Assembly: GCA_002353835.1 (NCBI GenBank)
Contig: DEKL01000103.1
Coordinates: 4,676 to 9,757, forward strand
Source of the DNA: Alphaproteobacteria bacterium UBA2723
Lineage (GTDB): Bacteria > Pseudomonadota > Alphaproteobacteria > RF32 > CAG-239
Length of the DNA stretch: 5,082 nt
Direction of reading: 5' to 3'
In this document: positions 1 through 5,082 of the stretch, in pieces
Layout of the letters: each line of letters opens with the position of its first letter
Numbering within the stretch: the stretch's first letter is position 1
Notes under the pieces: model-generated
Told to the model about the DNA's origin: nothing
The model's database searches: none
The model's input: the letters and a program-made list of their open reading frames with translations, nothing else
Position numbers and translations under genes: made by a program

Positions 1-291
1 GGTTAAAAGATTAGCCACCCCGTTTTGGAAAACTTCCACCCCGATATAGCCGTTTTGCGGATTATTTTTTGCCTGCCCGTAAAGGTGTTGACCGTCACCG
101 AAACCAATTTCTAAACAGATTTCTTTTTTAGGCTCATCAAACAAATCAGCCGCACAAAAATCTTGCCTTTCAGCCACTTTTAGCTGCGGCAACATTTTTT
201 CCAATAAAAAGCTTTTCGCTTTACGAACGACACGACCTTTTCTGCGCCCGAAAAATTTCGGCGTATCGGGAATAATATTTTTATTGAGCAT
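1..291 (-). CDS. trmB: tRNA (guanine-N7-)-methyltransferase, partial (C-terminus beyond window)
   Basis: TrmB uses S-adenosylmethionine to form m7G at position 46 in the variable loop of tRNAs; it is a soluble cytoplasmic enzyme. Only the first 97 residues are visible and the reading frame runs off the left edge of the window. The SAM-binding motif I is clear as EIGFGDGQHL at residues 61-70, followed by the family signature YIGVEVFQNGVA at 82-93, where the acidic residue after motif I (E85) is expected to contact SAM. The basic N-terminal stretch FFGRRKGR at 13-20 is typical of alphaproteobacterial members. The ATG at 289-291 is chosen because it gives the expected N-terminus. It overlaps the stop of the upstream XRE gene by 11 nt, and its Shine-Dalgarno match is weak, which suggests translational coupling. 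Identity is firm; the methyltransferase catalytic C-terminal half cannot be checked. Confidence 0.93.
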   Translation of the reverse strand, partial: MLNKNIIPDTPKFFGRRKGRVVRKAKSFLLEKMLPQLKVAERQDFCAADLFDEPKKEICLEIGFGDGQHLYGQAKNNPQNGYIGVEVFQNGVANLLT

Positions 292-772
292 CTTGAGAAT
301 TCTCTTCTCTTTCACGCAGGCTGGTCAACATAACCAAAAGCGAAGTGCGTGCCTTAGGTGGTAAGGAATAAAAAGCCTTGAGCAACATTGTTGCCTCTGC
401 ACCGTTCATAGAATCAAACTGCTGTTCAATCCCGTCTTCCCGCAAAAAACCGTAACTGTTATTTTTTTCTATAAGTTGCGTATAAGCGCTGTTATCAACA
501 TCATCATAGAAATAGTTAATATCAACACCCAAAATAGAAGCGATACTAAACAATCTGCCGGCACCGATTCGGTTCATACCTTTTTCATATTTTTGCACTT
601 GTTGAAATGTAATACCTAAACGATCAGCCAATTCTTTTTGACTGAGTTGGAGCAATTTTCTTCTGGCGGCAATTCTTGAACCGACATGGGCATCAATCGG
701 ACCGATACCGTTATCTGCAAGAGATTCCCCACTTTCCAAAATTTCTGATCTTTTACGCCGACCGCGTGCCAT
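281..772 (-). CDS. XRE-family transcriptional regulator, PhrR/PraR-like
   Basis: A DNA-binding regulator of 163 residues. A basic N-terminal tail (MARGRRKRSE) leads into a Cro/C1-type helix-turn-helix at about residues 28-90, with the scaffold helix at SQKELADRLG (44-53) and the recognition region TFQQVQKYEKGMNR at 55-68. The C-terminal third (about 122-153) holds a helix pair with SLPPKARTSLLVML, which resembles the tail of the alphaproteobacterial PhrR/PraR family. In rhizobia that family includes an acid- or stress-inducible regulator and a repressor affecting biofilm formation or symbiosis, and members lie beside lnt, as here. The start at 772 is preferred over a TTG at 805 because AGGAGA lies 7 nt upstream of the ATG and because the extra 11 residues look like untranslated leader. 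The gene overlaps trmB by 11 nt. The target genes cannot be read from the sequence; family membership is confident, function only inferred. Confidence 0.88.
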   Translation of the reverse strand: MARGRRKRSEILESGESLADNGIGPIDAHVGSRIAARRKLLQLSQKELADRLGITFQQVQKYEKGMNRIGAGRLFSIASILGVDINYFYDDVDNSAYTQLIEKNNSYGFLREDGIEQQFDSMNGAEATMLLKAFYSLPPKARTSLLVMLTSLREREENSQDAQ

Positions 773-856
773 ATCCGTTCTCCTAAAATGTATTACAACA
801 ACCAAACAATAAAATACCCTTCATTAAAATTCAACATTTTTTTAAAAGATTCAATT
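773..856 (-). promoter_or_regulatory. 84-bp intergenic region with possible promoter and repeats ahead of the XRE regulator
   Basis: This is the only non-coding gap of useful size in the window. Read on the minus strand, a weak sigma70-like pair can be drawn: TTGAAT (829-834) and TATTGT (806-811) with a 17-bp spacer, each matching 4 of 6 consensus bases, which would place a start near 799 and give a leader of about 27 nt. The hexamer ATTCAA (plus strand) occurs twice, at 829-834 and 849-854, exactly 20 bp apart. An 8-nt inverted repeat pairs 824-831 with 853-860, its outer arm reaching into the lnt stop codon. No GC-rich hairpin followed by T residues is seen, so I find no intrinsic terminator for lnt. 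The region is very A+T rich, so these matches could be chance. Confidence 0.35.
779..784 (-). promoter_or_regulatory. Ribosome binding site of the XRE regulator
   Basis: AGGAGA on the minus strand lies 7 nt before the ATG at 772. It decides the start in favour of the 163-residue protein rather than the longer frame opening with TTG at 805, because the site would lie inside the coding sequence of the longer version. Confidence 0.8.
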
Positions 857-2401
857 TTAACGAGATATTTTATTTTTGTAACGACGAACACCCCAAATAA
901 AAACAAACATCAAAAGTAAAATACTCAGCGGTATAACATTCCCCAGGCAACCGTAAATTGTTTTTCGGCTTAAATTTTTAGGCAAAACAACATCTGTTAC
1001 ACCGGAAACATCTAACCCTATCACACCCAATAGCTCACCGTTCGGTAAAATAACCGCGCTGATACCGGTATTAGCACTGCGCACAATCGTTATGCCCTCT
1101 TCCAGTGCACGCATCTGTGCGGCGGCAAGGTGCTGATACGGACCGGCGCTGATACCATACCACCCGTCATTTGCCAAAACCAAAAGTATCTCCGGCTTTT
1201 TCACACGATTAAGCACCTCATGCGGAAAAATGCTTGCATAACATATCGCTCCGCCCATCAACGGCAAACCGGAAACCGTAATATTTTTATTTTTCTCACC
1301 TCTGCCCAAATCACCCACAACTGAAGCCACCGGTTCCATAAAATCCGGCAAATAATCGCGAAACGGTAAAAACTCACCGAACGGCACCAAGTGGGATTTA
1401 TCATAATAGTCTTTAATATCTCCGTCGCCATTTATAACAAAAAGCGAGTTATAAGGAACTTCTCTGCCGTTTTCATGGCCGATTCGCAAAACACCGGTCA
1501 CTAAATAGCCTTTTTCGGGAATGGCATTTTTTATCTCTGCCAAACGTTCTTCATCTCTGTCTAATATATAAGGTGTTGCCGTTTCACCCCACACCACCAT
1601 ATCCACATCATCTAACGGCTGAACACGGCTCATATCAATATATTGTCTGAAATTTTGATACATCAACGCCGGTTGCCATTTAAATGTCTGCGGAATATTC
1701 GGTTGCACCAGACGTACCTTTAACCCGTCCAATTCGTTAATCGGCAGATATAAAAAACTGAAAGAAAACAGACATACCGCCGGCAATAAGATAAAAATAA
1801 AACTACCCTTATAAAGTTTTTTTTGCCAAATACTTATCCCGATAAGCGCCATACCGCAACACAACAGCAACAACAACAAAGAAAGCCCATATGTGCCGAT
1901 AACCGAAGCCCCCTGTATCATCCTCGGATGAAAAGAAAATGCCGTTCCCAGCAAGTTCCACGGAAAGCCGGTAAAAATAAAACTGCGCACCCACTCCATA
2001 AAGACGTAGCCGCCGCAGAATAACAGCATTTTTTCATAAATACCCTTGCCTTTAGCCGCCAAAAGTGCCGGTATTGCCCAAAACAGCCCGAAAAACAAAC
2101 CGATAGCCAGCATTACCAACGGCACAAAGGCAATAAATTGATCACCGTCTGTTAAAAGAGCATTATTTATCCACGAAAAACCGACCACGAAAAAAGAAAA
2201 ACCGAAAACATATGTCGCCCAAAACATTTCTTTTAAGGAACGGTCTTTCTTAAAAAGAAAAACAAAAAAGCCTATCAGCGCAATATAGCCCGCCCAACTT
2301 TGTGCAAAAGGCGGAAAAATAAGTGATGATATTGCACCGGCAATAAACAGCAAAATAAACTTTAAAAGCTTTGCCCCTTTATGCCCTCCCCCTTTGGTCA
2401 T
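857..2401 (-). CDS. lnt: Apolipoprotein N-acyltransferase, with a variant active-site position
   Basis: Lnt transfers an acyl chain from phospholipid to the N-terminal cysteine of diacylated apolipoprotein, the last step of lipoprotein maturation in the inner membrane of Gram-negative bacteria. The protein has 514 residues, close to the E. coli length. About seven hydrophobic segments fall between residues 11 and 219, then the periplasmic nitrilase-like domain (about 226-475), then one last membrane segment (about 487-506). The triad is present: E273 (VVWGETATP), K335 (YDKSHLVPFGE, with E343) and C387 (AICY). W242 in FKWQP and the NDGWYG and RSANTGISA motifs also match the family. The residue after C387-Y388 is alanine, where the family normally has glutamate (E389 in E. 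coli). The start ATG at 2401 lies 1 nt after the ybeY stop and is chosen over a TTG at 2437; the upstream GGAAGAAG can serve as a weak binding site. The rest of the sequence looks intact, so I call it a probably functional gene. Confidence 0.95.
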   Translation of the reverse strand: MTKGGGHKGAKLLKFILLFIAGAISSLIFPPFAQSWAGYIALIGFFVFLFKKDRSLKEMFWATYVFGFSFFVVGFSWINNALLTDGDQFIAFVPLVMLAIGLFFGLFWAIPALLAAKGKGIYEKMLLFCGGYVFMEWVRSFIFTGFPWNLLGTAFSFHPRMIQGASVIGTYGLSLLLLLLCCGMALIGISIWQKKLYKGSFIFILLPAVCLFSFSFLYLPINELDGLKVRLVQPNIPQTFKWQPALMYQNFRQYIDMSRVQPLDDVDMVVWGETATPYILDRDEERLAEIKNAIPEKGYLVTGVLRIGHENGREVPYNSLFVINGDGDIKDYYDKSHLVPFGEFLPFRDYLPDFMEPVASVVGDLGRGEKNKNITVSGLPLMGGAICYASIFPHEVLNRVKKPEILLVLANDGWYGISAGPYQHLAAAQMRALEEGITIVRSANTGISAVILPNGELLGVIGLDVSGVTDVVLPKNLSRKTIYGCLGNVIPLSILLLMFVFIWGVRRYKNKISR

Positions 2402-2402
2402 T

Positions 2403-2939
2403 TTATGCTTCTTCCGTTTCTTTATAAGGGTTATCAATAGAAAAAGCCGCCAAAATATCTACTTCAAACTCTTCCATTTCCTCGGCTTCTTTATCTTCCT
2501 GATGGTCAAACCCTAAAATATGTAAGAAACCATGCACTAAAAGGTGGCAGAAATGTGCATATACGCTGATACCTTTTTCCAAAGCTTCGCGAACCAACGT
2601 ATCAAATGCCAGAATGATATCCCCCAATTCTGCTTCCTTTGTATCATTAAGCTCTTGCCAAAATGTTTCATCATCAATATTGGCAAAAGAAAGCACATTT
2701 GTCGGTTTATCCATATTGCGAAATTCTTTATTAAGCTTATGGACTTCTTCATCATTACTCAACGCCACGTTAACATTAAATGTTTTATCTTGGTTAAGAA
2801 GTTCGTGCTCAACATTATCTGCCACATAATTAAAAGTCAGCTCTTTTAATTCTTCGGCAACCTTAACGACATCAAAATCAACATTTTCCGTCCAACGGTT
2901 ATCTTCTACCAACACATTTAAGGCTATTTTACTTTTCAT
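2403..2939 (-). CDS. ybeY: Endoribonuclease YbeY (rRNA maturation factor)
   Basis: YbeY is a metal-dependent single-strand endoribonuclease of the UPF0054 family that takes part in 16S rRNA 3'-end maturation and late ribosome quality control in the cytoplasm. The 178-residue protein carries the zinc motif HGFLHILGFDH, with H136, H140 and H146 in the H-x3-H-x5-H arrangement. The conserved arginine region FRNMDKPTNVLSF lies at 73-85 (R74), with Asn where many homologues have Asp in PTDVLSF. GDIILAF at 106-112 is also typical. The C-terminus is glutamate rich, making the protein somewhat longer than the roughly 155 residues of E. coli. The start ATG at 2939 has AAGGG 6 nt upstream and overlaps the phoH-like stop by 11 nt; a longer frame from a TTG at 2987 is not preferred. 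Linkage to the PhoH-like gene is the usual arrangement across bacteria. Confidence 0.95.
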   Translation of the reverse strand: MKSKIALNVLVEDNRWTENVDFDVVKVAEELKELTFNYVADNVEHELLNQDKTFNVNVALSNDEEVHKLNKEFRNMDKPTNVLSFANIDDETFWQELNDTKEAELGDIILAFDTLVREALEKGISVYAHFCHLLVHGFLHILGFDHQEDKEAEEMEEFEVDILAAFSIDNPYKETEEA

Positions 2940-3894
2940 CTTCTGCCCTTTTGCTCTTTTCTTCGTACGCTTTAACAATTTTTGCAACTAAGCCGTGACG
3001 CACAACATCATTGGCTGAAAATGTAACTGAACCGATATTTTTAATACCTTTTAAGGTATCCAACGCATCACGCAGACCGGAGATGACACCGCGCGGCAAG
3101 TCCACCTGGCTCAAGTCACCGTTAACCACCATGCGGGAATTTTCACCCAAACGGGTTAAAAACATTTTCATCTGCATCGGGGTTGTATTTTGCGCTTCAT
3201 CTAAGATAACAAACGCGTTGGAAAGTGTACGACCGCGCATAAAAGCAAGCGGTGCAATTTCAATTTCACCTAACGCTAATTTCTTATCCACCTGCTCTGC
3301 CGGTAACATTTCATATAATGCATCATAAAGCGGTCTTAAATACGGGTCAACCTTATCTTTTAAGTCACCCGGCAAGAAACCCAGGTTTTCACCGGCCTCA
3401 ACCGCCGGACGTGATAAAATAATCTTATCAACGGCACCTTCCAACATCATGGAAACAGCCAGCGCCACCGCCAAATATGTTTTACCGGTACCCGCAGGAC
3501 CTAAACCGAATACAAGCTCATTATTCATCATCTCGGTAATATAAGCCGCTTGTGTTGCCGAACGCGGATAGATATAACGCTTTTTAGTCTTTAACACCAT
3601 TTCACTTAAAGACTGCTTCTCATCAGCCGTACCGTTACCGCCGCTGATACGAACTGCCGCCTTAACTTCTTCTGCCCCGACTATTCTGCCTTTACTTGCT
3701 TTTTCGTATAAAATATCTATGGCGGTTTTGGCATTTTCAACATCACCGGCAGCCCCTTTAATTGTAATCTGATTACCGAAGCTTAACACTTCCACGTTAA
3801 GCATTCTCTCAATCAAACGAATATTCTCGTCATTAACGCCAACCACTACTTTTAGCAGTTGATTATTAAACAATTCAAAACTGATTTCAGCCAT
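2929..3894 (-). CDS. ybeZ: PhoH-like P-loop NTPase (YbeZ type)
   Basis: A 321-residue cytoplasmic ATPase of the PhoH family. The N-terminal part (about 1-75) looks like a KH-type RNA-binding domain, with VVGVNDENIRLIE and a following QITIKG strand. The ATPase domain has Walker A GPAGTGKT at 132-139, Walker B FVILDEAQN at 228-236, the sensor-like NGDLSQVDLP at 258-267, and a conserved DVVRH near 296-300. Length and domain order match E. coli YbeZ, which interacts with YbeY and is thought to act in RNA or ribosome processing; the precise reaction is not settled. The ATG at 3894 follows the miaB stop by 1 nt and has a strong GGGGAGG site 9 nt upstream inside the end of miaB. It overlaps ybeY by 11 nt. 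The name PhoH reflects family homology and does not show phosphate regulation here. Confidence 0.93.
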   Translation of the reverse strand: MAEISFELFNNQLLKVVVGVNDENIRLIERMLNVEVLSFGNQITIKGAAGDVENAKTAIDILYEKASKGRIVGAEEVKAAVRISGGNGTADEKQSLSEMVLKTKKRYIYPRSATQAAYITEMMNNELVFGLGPAGTGKTYLAVALAVSMMLEGAVDKIILSRPAVEAGENLGFLPGDLKDKVDPYLRPLYDALYEMLPAEQVDKKLALGEIEIAPLAFMRGRTLSNAFVILDEAQNTTPMQMKMFLTRLGENSRMVVNGDLSQVDLPRGVISGLRDALDTLKGIKNIGSVTFSANDVVRHGLVAKIVKAYEEKSKRAEDEK

Positions 3895-3895
3895 T

Positions 3896-5082
3896 TTATA
3901 TTACCTCCCCGCTTAAAGAGTTGGTTGAAGCACCGCTGACGCGTACTTCAACAATTTTATTGATTAAAGAATTATCCGCCTCTGCGTATAAATTCTGCAT
4001 ATAAGGCGTACGTCCCGTGAGCTGCCCTTTATGGCGCCCTTTGTTTTCAAATAGCACCGACATCACTTTGCCGACACTGTTCTCATTAAATTTTGTTTGA
4101 TAGTCAAACAATAAATCCTGTAAAATCTGCAATCTCTGTTTTTTGACCTTTTCTTCCACCTGATTTTCCATCACGGCCGCCGGTGTTCCCGGACGTTTAC
4201 TGTATTTAAAAGAAAAAGCCTGAATATATTTAACCCGATTAACAATATCTAATGTCTTCTGAAAATCCTCGTCTGTCTCCCCCGGAAAACCGACAATAAA
4301 ATCCGAAGACATCCCGATATTGGGATTAGCTTCCTTTAATTTTTCAACAATTCTCAGATAATCCCCTGAAGTATGCCGTCTGTTCATTTTCTTTAAGATA
4401 GCATCCGAGCCGGATTGAATCGGTAAATGCAAATACGGCATCAGCTTATCTATATTTTTGTGGCAAAGTATTAAATCATCATCCACATCAGCCGGATATG
4501 ATGTTGTATAACGGATTCGCTTAATCTTATCAATTTCTGCCACCTTATTAAGCAAATACGCTAAATTGCGCTCTTTTCCGTTTGCGTCTTCCCCATGATA
4601 TGAATTAACGTTCTGCCCTAAAAGATTAAGTTCCAAACTGCCTGTATCCGCCAAGCGCCGTGCTTCTATTAAGATATCTTCAACCGGACGCGACATCTCT
4701 ACCCCGCGCGTATAAGGAACCACGCAATAGGTACAGAAATTATTGCACCCCTCTTGTATAGCCAAATAGGAACAAGCGCCCTCTGCCTTATTTTCCGGTA
4801 ATTTATCAAACTTTGAAACAGCAGAAAATTCCGTATCCAACAACTGCATTTCGCGTTGATTAAAAATCTCATTAACAACTTCTTTTAAGCGAAAATATCT
4901 CAGCGGCCCTAATGCAAAATCCACATACGGCGCGCGTTTCATAATTTCTTTATCTTCTGCCTGTACCACACAACCGGTCACCCCGATAATGGTATCTTTA
5001 CCCTCTTCCAAGCGCTCTAATTTAATCTGATATTCTCGTCCCAAATCGGAAAAAACTTTCTCTGCGGCTTTCTCACGAATAT
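3896..5082 (-). CDS. miaB: tRNA-2-methylthio-N6-dimethylallyladenosine synthase MiaB, partial (N-terminus beyond window)
   Basis: MiaB is a radical-SAM methylthiotransferase with two iron-sulfur clusters that converts i6A37 to ms2i6A37 in tRNAs reading UNN codons. The last 394 residues are visible; the frame stays open to the right edge. The first visible residues, IREKAAEKVFSDLGR, match the family motif just after the second cysteine of the UPF0004 domain, so the true start lies outside and only a few dozen residues are missing. A further cluster cysteine is at visible residue 37 (GVTGCVVQAE). The radical-SAM motif CNNFCTYC has cysteines at visible residues 112, 116 and 119, followed by VVPYTRG. 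The C-terminal TRAM domain covers about 334-394 (VGKVMSVLFENK). The MiaB-type LLGQNVNSYHG motif argues against the MtaB and RimO relatives. The stop is 1 nt before the phoH-like start, consistent with one operon. Confidence 0.95.
   Translation of the reverse strand, partial: IREKAAEKVFSDLGREYQIKLERLEEGKDTIIGVTGCVVQAEDKEIMKRAPYVDFALGPLRYFRLKEVVNEIFNQREMQLLDTEFSAVSKFDKLPENKAEGACSYLAIQEGCNNFCTYCVVPYTRGVEMSRPVEDILIEARRLADTGSLELNLLGQNVNSYHGEDANGKERNLAYLLNKVAEIDKIKRIRYTTSYPADVDDDLILCHKNIDKLMPYLHLPIQSGSDAILKKMNRRHTSGDYLRIVEKLKEANPNIGMSSDFIVGFPGETDEDFQKTLDIVNRVKYIQAFSFKYSKRPGTPAAVMENQVEEKVKKQRLQILQDLLFDYQTKFNENSVGKVMSVLFENKGRHKGQLTGRTPYMQNLYAEADNSLINKIVEVRVSGASTNSLSGEVI
3904..3910 (-). promoter_or_regulatory. 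Strong Shine-Dalgarno of the phoH-like gene, inside miaB
   Basis: GGGGAGG on the minus strand overlaps the Ser-Gly-Glu-Val codons at the end of miaB and sits 9 nt before the phoH-like ATG. It is the best purine-rich match I found in the window and supports the start at 3894. Placement inside the preceding gene means that ribosomes ending on miaB could re-initiate here. Confidence 0.75.

Noticed and set aside
295..304. Perfect 10-nt palindrome GAGAATTCTC just upstream of the trmB start
   Set aside because: A 10-nt palindrome is expected several times by chance in 5 kb; it lies in the coding sequence of the regulator and has no supporting loop or operator context.
841..860. Possible intrinsic terminator after lnt
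   Set aside because: The inverted repeat is only A/T pairs with a 21-nt loop and lacks a following T tract on the transcribed strand, so it does not fit a Rho-independent terminator.
1130..2023. Open frames on the plus strand at 1130-1324 and 1823-2023, and a minus-strand frame at 1809-1994, within lnt
   Set aside because: They lie wholly inside a well-supported lnt gene, have no recognisable domain, and their composition (for example a run of glutamines opposite a Leu-rich membrane segment) is explained as a shadow of lnt.
2937..2987. Longer YbeY from TTG at 2987
   Set aside because: It would extend the overlap with the phoH-like gene to 59 nt with a lysine-rich leader not seen in the family; the ATG at 2939 has a suitable binding site and gives a normal N-terminus.
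2537..3328. Open frames at 2537-2755 (minus), 2544-2849, 2614-2829 and 3011-3328 (plus) within ybeY and the phoH-like gene
   Set aside because: All overlap conserved coding sequence in other frames, and none shows a family motif.
3896..5044. A miaB start at 5044
   Set aside because: The codon there is TTG inside the conserved DLGRE segment, and the frame stays open with typical MiaB sequence to the window edge, so the gene is truncated by the window and does not start there.
1..5082. A novel defence, mobile or biosynthetic system
   Set aside because: Every base except the 84-bp gap and two 1-nt gaps belongs to a conserved housekeeping gene or the linked regulator; I saw no transposase, integrase, direct-repeat array, tRNA or unknown gene.

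Overview
This window holds a compact, chromosomal housekeeping cluster in which every gene reads on the minus strand. In transcription order (right to left) the genes are miaB (5' end cut by the window edge), a phoH-like ATPase gene (ybeZ type), ybeY, lnt, a PhrR/PraR-type XRE regulator, and trmB (3' end cut by the window edge). The order miaB-phoH-ybeY-lnt-XRE regulator-trmB and the sequence of the regulator point to an alphaproteobacterium. The base composition leans to A+T, so I infer a low-GC, possibly host-associated or uncultured lineage; nothing here fixes the genus. The presence of lnt implies a Gram-negative envelope with triacylated lipoproteins.

Layout: 3896-5082 miaB; 2929-3894 phoH-like; 2403-2939 ybeY; 857-2401 lnt; 773-856 the only real intergenic gap (84 bp, with possible promoter elements); 281-772 XRE regulator; 1-291 trmB. 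The first four genes are joined by a 1-nt gap, an 11-nt overlap and a 1-nt gap, so they look like one translationally coupled operon. The regulator and trmB overlap by 11 nt and form a second coupled pair, which may have its own promoter. There is no stretch over 300 bases without a gene.

How the genes relate: MiaB (tRNA A37 methylthiolation), TrmB (tRNA m7G46) and YbeY (rRNA maturation and quality control) all serve translation. The PhoH-like NTPase is the usual genetic partner of YbeY. Lnt completes lipoprotein maturation in the inner membrane. The XRE protein resembles the PhrR/PraR regulators that sit next to lnt in rhizobia.

I found no mobile element, CRISPR array, RNA gene or defence system, and nothing that looks like an undescribed system. 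The points most worth a second look are an alanine in Lnt where the family has a conserved glutamate right after the catalytic Cys-Tyr, the absence of the corC-like and metK genes that often interrupt this cluster in relatives, and a small repeat-bearing intergenic region ahead of the regulator.
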